Below, piece by piece: positions 31,040-41,274 of a stretch of 64,000 nucleotides of DNA (positions are counted from its first letter, which is position 1; every line of letters starts with the position of its first letter). The stretch spans positions 1,178,001-1,242,000 of the forward strand of contig CM059203.1 in assembly GCA_030323885.1 (NCBI GenBank), written 5' to 3'. The notes beneath the pieces were generated by a model, which did not search any database, was not told the DNA's origin, and saw nothing but the letters and a program-made list of their open reading frames with translations. The stretch is from Branchipolynoe longqiensis. Taxonomy: Eukaryota; Annelida; Polychaeta; Phyllodocida; Polynoidae. The position numbers and the translations under genes were made by a program.

Positions 31040-31780
31040 ATTGGTGGGGTTTTACGTCGTAGCAACATCTGTGGTCATATCAGAACGGGTACCGACTTGT
31101 GACACTACGCCCCCTTGGCGACTTTATAGTGCTGCCCCACTGGGAAACCACGCCGCTAGCTGATATACCACTCAGTCACATTTTCTTGATAGTGTAGTAG
31201 TGTAGTAGTCTGCACTGACCTCTCCGGCAAGTAACCACATAGACAGGTAGGTGTGGGTAGTGTGTTGATGACAGGGAGCCTAGGTGGTGTAATGGTTAGC
31301 ACACTGGCCCGGAATGCAAAGAGATGTGGGTTCGAGTCCCACTCTAGGCGCAATATTTCCCATTTTCATCACCCCATGACACTGTGCCATGACCAGGATC
31401 CTGTACAAACTATGCGCTGTATGTTTGTTGAACCTACCCTGTGTATGTATGTGCTTGTGCATTGCCTGTATGTATGTAATTGAAAACATTAAAATACTTA
31501 CAATTCCAGGGGGATGAGTGTAGTAATCTGCACTGATCTCTCTGGCAAGTAACCACATAGACAGGTAGGTGTGTGTATTGTGTTGATATCAGGGACCCTA
31601 GGTGGTGTAATGGTTAGCACACTGGCCCAGAATGCAAAGAGATGTGGGTTCGAGTCCCGCTCTAGGCGCAATATTTCCCATTTTCATCACCCCCATGACA
31701 ATACTACCCAGTTATTGTCCTATCCTAGTAATCCCGAACGCCAGGCTAGGAAGCGAAAAGTATCAATTTGATAAGCAACC
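31040..31780 (-). mobile_element. S1 SINE split by an S2 element
   Basis: Inverted S1 runs 31040-31194 up to TCAGTCACATTTTCTTGATA. It resumes at about 31704 with TACTACCCAGTTATTGTCCT and runs to TATCAATTTGATAAGC at 31775. The S2 element in between fills the gap of the S1 body, so S1 is older. The S1 head is missing. Confidence 0.8.
31195..31703 (+). mobile_element. S2 two-headed element inserted in S1
   Basis: Leader GTGTAGTAGTCTGCACTGAC (with an extra GTGTAGTA), first head at 31276-31350, short linker, leader again at about 31518, second head at 31598-31672, end CACCCCCATGACA. Both B boxes read GGTTCGAGTCC. Any target duplication is very short (ATA at most). Confidence 0.88.
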
Positions 31781-32024
31781 ATTAATCAGATGTATGTCAG
31801 TGTTCATTCAGTGCTTGTGGAATACCAGCGCGATATGCTGACACGAAGCCGCAGGACGAGAGCTGCCCTTGGAACAGCCCCGGCTGCCTTGAGCACGTGA
31901 CCGTCAGTTCACTAACCTGTTTACACGGACTGATTAGCTGCAGTCTGTGGACCTGCCTCTGTATGTGGTTATGTGAGTGGGTAGAGTTACTATGGTTACT
32001 AATTAGGGCACAAGGTGGGGGGTG
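31781..32024. other. unassigned sequence
   Basis: No repeat or gene recognised between the S1 pieces. Confidence 0.4.
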
Positions 32025-32145
32025 CCTGGCTAGGAAGCGACAAGTATCAAGTATATAAGTCATTGGTTTGATTCGACTGGGATTTGAACTTCCGACCTTC
32101 CGCACGGGAGGCCAGCGCTCTACCGATTCGGGCACCGCATCCGGT
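32025..32145 (-). mobile_element. S1b head-side fragment
   Basis: Inverted S1 head and adjacent body: CTGGCTAGGAAGCGACAAGT up to CCGATTCGGGCACCGCATCC. Only the 5' part of the SINE is present, unusual because most fragments here are 3' ends. Confidence 0.75.
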
Positions 32146-32299
32146 GGAATAGTTCTTATGTTCCCTTTGATATCGAAGCGCCTCCTGCCGACGGACATTC
32201 TTTTATATGAATGTGTAATTTCCTCTGGGAGCCGGGATTCTTACATGAGAAGAACTGCCTTCATTCAAATTTGGCTATAATGTTTGCATCTAGTTTCAG

Positions 32300-33690
32300 C
32301 ATTTAGCAGTCGAGTTTAGCATTTAGCAGTGATATTTAGCAGTACATTGGATACTATTGTGACAGTGTGAACCCCTCAGCCACTGTCACACCCCTATCTA
32401 TCTGGTGATGTTCTGTAGTGACAGTATGAATCCCTCAGTCACTGTCACACCTCTCTCTATCTGGTGATGTTCTGTAGTGACAGTCCGAATCACGCAGTCA
32501 CTGTCACACCTCTCTCTATCTAGTGATGTACTATTGTGACAGTCCGAAACCCTCAGCCACTGTCACAGCTCTCTCTATCTGGTGATGTACTATAGTGACA
32601 GTCCGAATCACGCAGTCACTGTCACACCTCTCTATATCTGGTGATGTACTATAGTGAAAGTGAATCCCTCAACCACTGTCACACCTCTCTCTATCTGGTG
32701 ATGTACTGTAGAGACAGTCCGAATCCCTCAGTCCCTGTCACACCCCTCTCTATCTGGTGATCTACTACAGTGTCAGTCTGAAGCCCTCAGCCACTGTCAC
32801 ACCTCTCTCTATCTGGTGATGTGCTGTAGTGAAAGTGAATCCCTCAACCACTGTCACACCTCTCTCTATATGGGGATGTACTACAGTGACAGTGTGAATC
32901 CCTCAGTCACTGGCACACCTCACTCTGTATGGTGATGTTCTGTAGTGACAGTAAATCCCTCAGCCACTGTCACAACTCTCTCTATCTGGTGATGTTCTGT
33001 AGTGACAGTGAATCCCTCAGTCACTGTCACACCTTGCTCTATCTGGTAATGTACTGTAGTGACAGTCCGAATCCCTCAGCCACTATCACACCTCTCTCTA
33101 TATGGTGATGTTCTGTAGTGACTGTGAATCCATTAGCCACTGTCACACCTCTCTCTATCTGGTAATGTACTGTAGTGACAGTCCGAACCCCTCAGCCACT
33201 GTCACAGCTCGCTCTATATGGTGATGTTCTGTAGTGACTGTGAATCCCTCAGCCACTGTCACAACTCTCTCTACATGGTGATGTATTATAGTGACAGTGA
33301 ATCCCCCAGTCACTGGCACACCTCGCTCTATCGGGTGATGTACTGTAGTGATAGTCCGACTCTCTCAGCCATTGTCACACCTCTCTCTATCTCGTGATGT
33401 TCTGTACTGACAGTTCGAACCCCTCAGCCACTGTCACACCTCTTTCTATAGGGTGATGTTCTGTAGTGACAGTGAATCCCTCAGTCACTGTCACAACTCT
33501 CTCTATATGGTGATGTATTATAGTGACAGTGAATCCCTCAGCCACTGTCACACATCGGTCTATCGGGTGATGTACTGTAGTGACAGTCCGAATCTCTCAG
33601 TCACTGTCACCCCTGGCTCTATCGGGTGATGTACTGTAGTGACAGTCCGAATCCCTCAGTCACTGTCACACCTCGCTCTATCTGGTGATG
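32300..33690. repeat. about 60-bp hairpin satellite, array 1, about 23 units
   Basis: Unit TGTAGTGACAGTCCGAATCC, CTCAGCCACTGTCACACC, TCTCTCTATCTGGTGATG. GTGACAGT and ACTGTCAC in each unit are exact inverse complements separated by about 16 bp, so every unit can form a hairpin. Unit length varies from about 56 to 61 bp because a 4-bp block (TCCG or TGTG) is sometimes missing. The same satellite recurs at 41275-42230. Confidence 0.92.
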
Positions 33691-34109
33691 TATTTAGTTT
33701 GAATTGATGCTAATCAGTGAGGTTTTATTTTGTCCTCTTAATTTTCAATAAGCGTGATGACAATAGACGACAAAGTCACCCACGACTTCTGTCTACGATT
33801 CTAGGGTAGTAAGACTGCACGACTGGTGGCAGTTTTGCGGTGAAAAGGTTGAACACGTAGCGGGTCTGCAGGCTGTGCACGCACCACGTGATCACTCCCC
33901 TGACGCTACCAGCCTCACCCAGCATGCCCTGCGCTCGCACCCAACTTTTGGTCTGAGAGGTGCCTGGAATTGTCAACAGAACCAAAACGAGGCAATTTCC
34001 GCCTCGCGCGTTGCCTGCTGGGTGAATCTGAGCGAGATGACGTCACGCATCATGTATGACTGTTGTGGATGATTTCTTAAAACTACATTTGTTAATTAAG
34101 GAATTAAGG
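33691..34109. other. unassigned, GC-richer, with a TGACGTCA site
   Basis: GC-rich block at 33850-34050 with CACGTGATCAC, the CRE-type site TGACGTCA at about 34037, and an inverted pair CACCCAGCATGCC / GCCTGCTGGGTG. It could be regulatory or part of an unrecognised element; no exon is evident. Confidence 0.4.
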
Positions 34110-34800
34110 CAGCTTCATAGAAAGCCTCTATAAGGCCTTTTCCACAGAGCATTTAATCTTCCTCTACTATCAGAAGTAGTTTGGTGGTGGAAATCCTCTA
34201 TAGGGCCCTTTCCACGGAACAGTTATCCCTCCACTGCTATCAGAAGGAGTTTGGTAGTGGAAATACTCTATAAGGCCTTTTCCACAAAGCATTTATCATT
34301 TCCCCGCTATCAGAAGCAGTTTGGTAGTGGAAATCCTCTATAAGGCCTTTTCCACAAAGCATTTATCATTTCACCACTATCAGAAGCAGTTTGGTAGTGG
34401 AAATCCTCTATAAGGCCTTTTCCACAAAGCATTCATCATTTCCCCGCTATCAGAAGCAGTTTGGTAGTGGGAATCCCCTATAGGGCCTTTTCCACAAAGC
34501 ATTTATCATTTCACCGCTATCAGACGCAGTTTGGTAGTGGGAATCCTCTATAAGGCCTTTTCCACAAAGCATTTATCATTTAACTGCTATCAGAAGCAGT
34601 TTGGTAGTGGAAATCCTCTATAAGGCCTTTTCCACAAAGCATTTATCATTTCCCCGCTATCAGAAGCTGCTTGGTAGTGGAAATCCTCTATAAGGCCTTT
34701 TCCACAAAGCATGTATCATTTAACCGCTATCAGAAGCAGTTTGGTAGTATAAATCCTCTATAAGGCATTTTCAATAGAGCTTGCAGCACTGTCACTGTGA
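34110..34800. repeat. 70-bp tandem array, about 10 units
   Basis: Unit TTGGTAGTGGAAATCCTCTA, TAAGGCCTTTTCCACAAAGC, ATTTATCATTTCCCCGCTAT, CAGAAGCAGT at exact 70-bp spacing (TTGGTAGTGG at 34321, 34391, 34461, 34531, 34601 and so on). Edge units are more diverged. The core is shared with the 100-bp repeat at 3655-3930. Confidence 0.93.
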
Positions 34801-35179
34801 GCTGCGACCCACAACATTAGTCCTTGGTGGTGGAAATCGTCTATTGCGGCCCTCCTCTTCCACAACACCAACCAGCAATGGCCACTAGGGGTCAGTGCAC
34901 GCGGACCGAGAGTGTGATTAAAGTTTAATTAACGCCCACCTTTCCCGGTAGGGTGATCTGTTTCCTCTGATCCGATTTCCTGTCGAGCCGCATGAGCCAA
35001 TGACACGCCTCATTTGCCCGGACCAGGTTACCAGGTGCTCGCTGCGCAGCCGCACTGCGCAACTTCCGGTATGTATAATATAGGAAGGCCGGTGTGCTGC
35101 ATATTTATTTAGTCATGCGCCCAAATGCGCAACAGATTCTACCCATGGACATATCACTCTCACTAGCAAGAGCCATTAT
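34801..35179. other. unassigned sequence
   Basis: Starts with one more degraded GGAAATCGTCTATTGCGGCC unit (about 34830), then about 300 bp with no repeat or gene recognised. Confidence 0.5.
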
Positions 35180-35449
35180 ATGATTGGTTGTTGGAGTATT
35201 ATGTCCTGGCAACATCTAAGGTCATATCAGGACGGGTGCCGACTTGTGACAGTGTGTGCTCATGGCGATTTATAGTGCTGCCGCATTGGGAGGCCAGGCC
35301 ATCAGCACCATGACCTAATATCCCACTCAGTCACATTATCCTGACATTGAGTTAATCAGTTCTTGCCCTATCCTAATAATGCCGAGCGCCTGTCTATGAA
35401 GCGACAAGTGTTAATTTTATAGTCATTGTTTTGACTCGACCAGTCATTC
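35180..35449 (-). mobile_element. S1 SINE, head lost
   Basis: Inverted tail GATTGGTTGTTGGAGTATTA at 35182 and complete body to TTTTGACTCGACCAG at 35443. The head is absent; the H1 element begins 10 bp further on. Confidence 0.85.
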
Positions 35450-35452
35450 TAA

Positions 35453-36000
35453 AGCGGCTGTCACACTATGCCGGATTGAGCAACGGGCAGAATTTTCTGG
35501 TCTGGTGGTGTTCGGGCGTCATAAGTATCAAAATGTATTAAAATGTGTCAAAATGTTGCGATATCGGGTCAAAGGCTGCCGGAAGAACGGACATGAAACG
35601 GACATGAAACGGACATGAAACGGACATGAAACGGACATGAAACGGACATGAAACGGACATGAAACGGACATGAAACGGACATGAAACGGACATGAAGCGG
35701 ACATGAAACGGACATGAAACGGACATGAAACGGACATGAACGGATAGCCAACGGATGATAAGCGGACTAAACAAACTCAAACCGGACAAGAACCGTACAC
35801 ATCAATCCGACGGCATCTGTTCCAAATTTTGTGCATGTTCAAAACTTGTAATGGATTGGGCCAGATATCAACGGATATCAACGGATATCAACGGATATGC
35901 AATGGATATGCAATGGACACAAACCAGACTTTGCCGGATATCAACGGACTTTGTTCAGTTTCTTTCTGTTTCCCCAATCCGGTGATGTGTGACAGCTGTT
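35453..36000 (+). mobile_element. H1 MITE, Harbinger-like, with expanded 11-bp array
   Basis: The ends AGCGGCTGTCACACTATGCC and (inverted) AACAGCTGTCACACATCACC are flanked by TAA at 35450-35452 and 36001-36003. An array of about 14 units of GGACATGAAAC lies at 35588-35742, much longer than in other copies. It is nearly perfect, hence a recent expansion. The palindrome AAATTTTG-N8-CAAAACTT is at 35824-35847. Frames reading CPFHVRFMSV come from the array. Confidence 0.92.
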
Positions 36001-36003
36001 TAA

Positions 36004-36404
36004 GTCATTGCACACTGAAACTATAAATTATAATATTGACAGCTTGGTTATAACAGACGTTCATGGCACAACATTTGATGTCTGCATTTACATCTCATGA
36101 AGCCTATATTTAGATTTAGACTAATACAGTTTTTGCTTATGTTATTTATTATTAATTATGTATGATGGTTTACAGCAAGTATAGAACATGTGTCGGCCCT
36201 GGTAATCATTGTGTGCAAGCCTCTGAGGCCAGTTCTTGTTGAGAAAATTAACATTTTCTCCATTTAAGTCGAGGTAATTCTAGAATTAGACAATTCTACA
36301 TTTAGAGATAAATATGTCTAGAATTACTAATTTAGATACTAGTTCCTACCTTTGTTATTTAAAAAAATCAATAATCCTAGATAACATTACATGATGATAA
36401 CACT
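36004..36404. other. unassigned AT-rich sequence
   Basis: No recognised repeat or gene. Confidence 0.45.
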
Positions 36405-36730
36405 TTCATATATACATAATGATATATATACATAATGATATATATATACATAATGATATATATATACATAATGATATATATACATAATGATATATATATA
36501 CATAATAATATATATACATAATGATGTATATCATAATATATCATATATATTGTATATACAATATATATGGTATATATACCATATATACCATATATACCTT
36601 ATACGATATATATATCGTATATATGGTATATATTGTATATATGGTATATATCGTGTATATCGTATTCGTATATATCCTATGTATATGATTCTTGTACCCT
36701 CCAATATATATCAATTATATATAATTTATC
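36405..36730. repeat. AT-rich dinucleotide and 16-bp repeat tract
   Basis: Repeats of ATATATACATAATGAT at 36410-36530 pass into palindromic ATATATACC/GGTATATAT units at 36540-36680, which can fold on themselves over much of their length. Confidence 0.88.
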
Positions 36731-36784
36731 TGTATGTATAAATGTTTACCTTTATGCAAATATTATATAAGCGGTGAAAGTGAA

Positions 36785-37304
36785 TCTATTGTGTGCTGAT
36801 TCTGGAAGGTTCTATGGTACAGCTAGAGCGGCTTGGAGCCCTGTTGCTTGTTGGGGCAGGTAAGCAAGGCATTTGGTCAGCAAGTGCTTCCTGTTCTAAC
36901 ACCGGTTGGTCACTTCTACCTGAATTTTTCTTTTTATTAAAGATTGGGGTCTTAGAGGCCAGCCAGAGTCTATTTACTCATTCCATTTACATATATGACT
37001 CTTGTCCTTATTGTGTTTTATTATTATTTTTAGTATCACTACTTAGCGCAGATAATATGTGGATGGGTTCAATAATCATTACATTAAGTAATAACTATGC
37101 CAACATATAGTACACATGACCTGAGTTTCAGCTGAGTGCGCATGTTCTGTGGAAATCGTCTGCTCAAAGCTGTTCCAGAAACCAAAAAAAGGATCACTTT
37201 CCAGGGTGCTGCCCTCTGGTGATGAACACCAGCATGATTCAGACGGCTGTAATTGGCGCGCCACCTGGCCACACTAAGCCACACCAAGCGGATCGTGAGG
37301 CCCC
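36785..37304. other. unassigned sequence
   Basis: The longest frame is 105 codons (36793-37110) with no recognisable domain. No repeat match within the window. Confidence 0.45.
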
Positions 37305-37560
37305 CTTAGACAGGGATATGGCAAGGGCTGGCTTACTCAGTGCACTGTGACTAAGTCGGGTATCGTGTCATGAAGCCATTGAACATAATATCTCAGTGAT
37401 GCCCTCTTAGACTGGGATAGGGCAAGGGCTGGATTAGTCAGTGCACTGAGACTGAGTCTGGTATTGTGTCATGATGCCACCGACGTTATATCGCAATGAG
37501 GCAGCACTATAAAGTCGTCATGTGTGCGCGCTGTCACATACAAGTCGACGTCCGTCTTGG
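37305..37560 (+). mobile_element. old S1-related relic with an internal duplication
   Basis: Two successive blocks of about 95 bp (GGCAAGGGCTGGCTTACTCA and GGCAAGGGCTGGATTAGTCA, each followed by GTGCACTG and TATCGTGTCATGA-type sequence) precede GAGGCAGCACTATAAAGTCG and a GGCATGACGTTAG end. It diverges from the main S1 set in the same way as the relics at 1283 and 37913. Confidence 0.65.
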
Positions 37561-37569
37561 CATGACGTT

Positions 37570-37912
37570 AGCAGTGGGGAGCGGGACATAGCTCAGGCGG
37601 TAGAGTGTCCACCTGTGATGGTGTCGGTCATCCTATCGAACCTGCTCAGTAGACATATTTGCAGTTTGGGCTATTTCCCGGTCCAACCAGTGGTCCACAA
37701 CTGGTTCATCAAAGGCTGTGATATGTGATGTCCTGTTTGTGGAGAAAGTGCATATAAAATACCCTTTGCTGCTTATCAGAAAGAGTAGCCTATGTGGGGG
37801 CAGTGGGTTTCCTCCAATGAAATATGTCGGAATGACCATATGTTTGACATCCAATAGCTGATGATAAAAATCAATGTTCTCTAGAGGTGTCATTAAATAA
37901 AACAAACCTTTT
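37570..37912 (+). mobile_element. S3 SINE, full length with head
   Basis: The tRNA-like head at 37577-37650 has the box A region AGCTCAGGCGGTAGAGTG. The B box is decayed (TCCTATCGAACCTG). It is followed by GCAGTTTGGGCTATTTCCCG, GACCATATGTTTGACATCCA and the tail CTAGAGGTGTC with ATTAAATAAAACAAAC. This is the only S3 here keeping the head, and it shows the tRNA origin. Confidence 0.85.
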
Positions 37913-38085
37913 GAGTCAGGTATCATGCCATGGTGCCACCAACTTAATATCCCGGTGAGGCAGCACTATTAAGTCGCCACGGGTGCGCGTTGTGACACAC
38001 AAGTCGACGGCCGTCTTGGTATGACATTAGATGTTACTAGGACATAAAACCCCAATAAACTACTTTTGCATGTACAGAGCCTGCG
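37913..38085 (+). mobile_element. S1-related relic adjoining S3
   Basis: TATCATGCCATGGTGCCACC, then GAGGCAGCACTATTAAGTCG and GGTATGACATTAGATGTTAC, followed by CTTTTGCATGTACAGAGCC. Parallels 1283-1425 in order and junctions. Confidence 0.65.
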
Positions 38086-38211
38086 CCGGGGTCGTGTACT
38101 GGGGCGCCACCTGTGGGCAGCTGGCTCACTACCGGCACTGTGTACTTCCGGTGTGTTCGGTTATGTGGAAGAGGCGCTGGTTCAGTGAGTTCACACAGAG
38201 CAGCCCGTCTG

Positions 38212-38540
38212 AGTGGGGTTTTAGGTCCTGGCAACACCTGCGGTCGTACCAGGACGTCTATCGACTTGTGGGATACACTACGATCTCATGGCGAATTTAT
38301 ACTATAAATTGTAAGTGATGCACTTTCATCAAAACCAAATACATACAGAAATAGTTATGACCCTCTGAATATTGATGAAAAAGCACCATTCCACGATTTG
38401 TTTCATGGCGCTGCCGGTATCTATTTATAGCACTGCTCTATTGGGATACCGCGTTATCAACACTTTGATCCAATATCCCACTCAGCCGCATTATCCTAGC
38501 TCTGCGCCAACCAGTCCATGCCCTATCCTGGTAATGTATC
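38212..38540 (-). mobile_element. S1 SINE, inverted, interrupted and diverged
   Basis: Inverted 3' end at 38212-38300 (GGTTTTAGGTCCTGGCAACA), an unmatched gap of about 120 bp, then the body at 38425-38540 (TCCCACTCAGCCGCATTATC; CCAGTCCATGCCCTATCCTG). Head not found. Confidence 0.65.
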
Positions 38541-38805
38541 ATGTAAATGTGTCATGACAAGCCAGTTGGTTGTGTCACGTGATGTGGGTGTCACAAATGA
38601 TACTTTGGTCTGCCTTACTCTCTAATATCAACATGTTTTTCATCTAAACTGTTGAAAAGATTTAAAGTATAACTGATCTAAAAGTAATACTATTTAATCA
38701 CTGAATAAATGATTTAAGCAAACAATAAATAAATCTTTGCAAAATTCGGCAATCATCTGGCGATAAATTATGATTTAAAGTTCCAAAGTCCAGTTTTGAG
38801 TTTTT

Positions 38806-38910
38806 GAGCCTAGGTGGTGTAATGGTTAGCACACTGGCCCCGAATGCAAAGAGATGTGGGTTCGAGTCCCGCTCTAGGCACTATATTTCCCATTTTCATC
38901 ACCACCACGA
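38806..38910 (+). mobile_element. S2 single head
   Basis: One tRNA-like head with GCCTAGGTGGTGTAATGG, B box GGTTCGAGTCC and end CATCACCACCACGACA. The leader and linker are absent, so this is the only well-preserved S2 copy that is not a dimer. Confidence 0.85.
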
Positions 38911-39183
38911 CAATATTATATCAGCTGCTATCCAGTATTAGTTAGTGCATATAATTTAGCTTAATATCAAGTTTGTGTTTAATAGTATGATATCATCATC
39001 ATATAGCCTGCAATATAACGGCTGGAAGAACAGTGTCCCGACGACACAAAGAGAATTATTCGAATGAAGAAATAATTTACTAAAAAAAAAATCAATCCAA
39101 TACGACACCGTGGCCAGACTTCAAACATAAACTGCTCATGGATTGAGCCACGGTTAGACATAGTAGTTCGGTGAACAGGCTAA

Positions 39184-39623
39184 AGGCCCTGTCACACGTC
39201 ACTGGATTGGGGGAAATGGAAAGAAACCGAACAAAGTCTGTTGATATCCGGTAAAGTCCGGTTTGTGTCTGTTGCATATCCGTTCATATCCATTGATATC
39301 CGGCCCGATCCGGTAGCAGTTTTGAACAGGCACAAAACTTGGAATGGATGCCACTGGATTGACGTCTACGTTTCTTGTCCGGTTTAAGTCCATTTAGTCT
39401 GCTTACCATCCGTTGGCTATCCGGTCATGTCCGTTTCATGTCCGTTTCATGGCCCTTTCATGGCCCTTTCATGGCCGTTTCATGTCCGTTCGTCCAGCAG
39501 CCTTTGACCCGATATCGCAACATTTTGACACATTTTAATACATTTTGATACTTATCACGCCCGAATACCACTGGACTAGACAATTCTGTCCGTTACTAAA
39601 TCCAGCATAGTGTGACATGCACT
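39184..39623 (-). mobile_element. H1 MITE, Harbinger-like, 440 bp
   Basis: The ends AGGCCCTGTCACACGTCACT and (inverted) AGTGCATGTCACACTATGC are flanked by TAA at 39181-39183 and 39624-39626. It lies in opposite orientation to the other H1 copies (ATATCCGTT block first, then TTTCATGTCCG units). The palindrome CAGTTTTG-N8-CAAAACTT is at 39317-39340. Confidence 0.92.
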
Positions 39624-39626
39624 TAA

Positions 39627-39874
39627 GGGTGTGTTACGAACGCCACCCCATGTGGTGTAGCAGTCTACACTACGCTTTAGATGGATGAATGTTTGCTGGA
39701 CGGACCTCCCCCTGCCCCCCCCCCCCCTCTGCGCCAAACCATTTCTTTAAATTTAGTTTTTATGTAAGTCTGTTTCTAAGTCCTGCTCGCTAGAAGTAAA
39801 CACTGTGTACAGTAAAACCCAATGGGGGCTACTACCCGGTAATAACAAATATATCTAAAGTTACATAATTGGCT
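39627..39874. other. unassigned sequence with a poly-C tract
   Basis: A poly-C tract lies at about 39709-39728. Nothing else recognised. Confidence 0.45.
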
Positions 39875-40796
39875 TTATTTAAAGTTGCATAGTCCGATCG
39901 CGTTTGAATCTTTTTCTTATTTTTTAGATAAATATATCAAATTGATCGTTATGACTCACTAATCATTAGTCCAGAGTCATTTTGATGAAAAATGGCTAGT
40001 TTTGAACCACTTTTAGCTGAAAGAACCAAAAATACTTTCGACGGGCTTTCCAAAAGTCCTCTTGCTATGACTGGTATTGACATCTCGCGATGACCACATG
40101 ATGTGGAATGACCTAAATCAAAAATAGCCTGGTCACCTAACGTAGTAAATTCACTGATTATTCTATATATGGTGTCCCAAGTCACAGGTTTATGCACCGA
40201 TATCTAACTAAGCAATATCTAACTAGGTATGCAGGTATTGCAATACCTCAGGGAGTTTGATGCCCCTGCCCTGCAGAGTTGTAAACCACTGCCTTGTGGT
40301 ACAGGTTCTTGACAGAACCGAAGGCTAAGGGAGCAAACCCTAAACAGAAAACCATGTCACTGTGGCAGCATTAAGGGTTGTTGATGTATGGACCTCCCAA
40401 CATCTCCCAACCAGCCACTGCAGGGACAAATAGTTTTGCGCCTGTCTGGACATGTTCTTGCCGGTGTGAAACCTCTATTTTCTCCCCGAGAGAGTGCCAC
40501 TGGTAAGTTGCAAAAACCAGCAGCACTTCAATACTTTTGCAAGCAGCTTTCATGAAATAATACCATCAAGAGAAACCTGAAGCTGAGAGACACTAAGACT
40601 GACTCATGGACATCACTCTCACAGCAGAGAGCTAAATGGAGAGCGGCAGTCAAGTAATGAAAGCAGTCTCTGTCGCATCACGACTGACAGCATGATGATG
40701 ATGATGATGATCTAACTAAGCTATATATAATCAAATGAACATACATGTTTTGGTTTTGAAAAATAAATATTTCATCGGAGCATGAAACTTCAAAGT
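39875..40796 (-). mobile_element. K MITE, inverted, broken up
   Basis: Inverted right end at 39886 (AAAGTTGCATAGTCCGATCG, then AGATAAATATATCAAATTGATC) and inverted left part at 40706-40795 (ATCTAACTAAGC, TTTTGGTTTTGAAAAATAAAT, CATCGGAGCATGAAACTT). The middle is mostly unrelated sequence, including the LINE-2 piece at 40560. A further K end starts at 40796 (CAAAGTTGCATTTTCC). Confidence 0.6.
40560..40705 (+). mobile_element. LINE-2 3' fragment
   Basis: AAGAGAAACCTGAAGCTGAG, then ACTCATGGACATCACTCTCA, then CAGCAGAGAGCTAAATGG and a (GATGAT)n tail. The frame KRNLKLRD is intact. The simple-repeat tail is what defines the 3' end shared with 19640 and 22165. Confidence 0.85.
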
Positions 40797-40816
40797 TGCA
40801 TTTTCCAATGGTTTTG

Positions 40817-40960
40817 AGTTTCTGACAGTCCTCTGCCGAATGCCGAATTAGGTAGTGACACCTATAAATTCTGCAAGTTATTGGTTTCACTCGTCCTGGG
40901 TTCGAACCCACGACCTCCCGAAAGGGAAGCCAGCCAGCGCTCTTAGCGATCACATTCGGG
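40817..40960 (-). mobile_element. S1b head-side fragment
   Basis: Inverted head and first part of the body: CCGAATTAGGTAGTGACACC, then GGGTTCGAACCCACGACC and CGATCACATTCGGG. The B box is intact. Confidence 0.75.
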
Positions 40961-41274
40961 CTAATACTCTAATATTGGCATTATTCTTACATTAGTGTAA
41001 ATCACAAAATGCACATCTTACTGACATAATTATCAGTAAGTAAATAAATACATATACAAAGTTTATGCAATGTCTTCGAGTGTGCAACGAGAAACTCGAC
41101 AACAAACTTGGATGACTGATTTATCGGGTTGGGGAGGGTGTATTGCTTGTGGATATTGATCTTGGTGTGGTGGTTAATATCCTTGTAGTATCGCCCTTCA
41201 CAGCGTCTGATCCCAGGTCACTGAGACGCTGGTAGATGTACTGTAGAGCAGTTGGAAGCTATCTCTATCGAATT
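40961..41274. other. unassigned sequence
   Basis: No gene or repeat recognised before the satellite array. Confidence 0.45.

Noticed and set aside
36793..37110. 105-codon frame as a host exon
   Set aside because: No domain, no homologous repeat of the frame and no splice context that stands out; length is within chance for this base composition.
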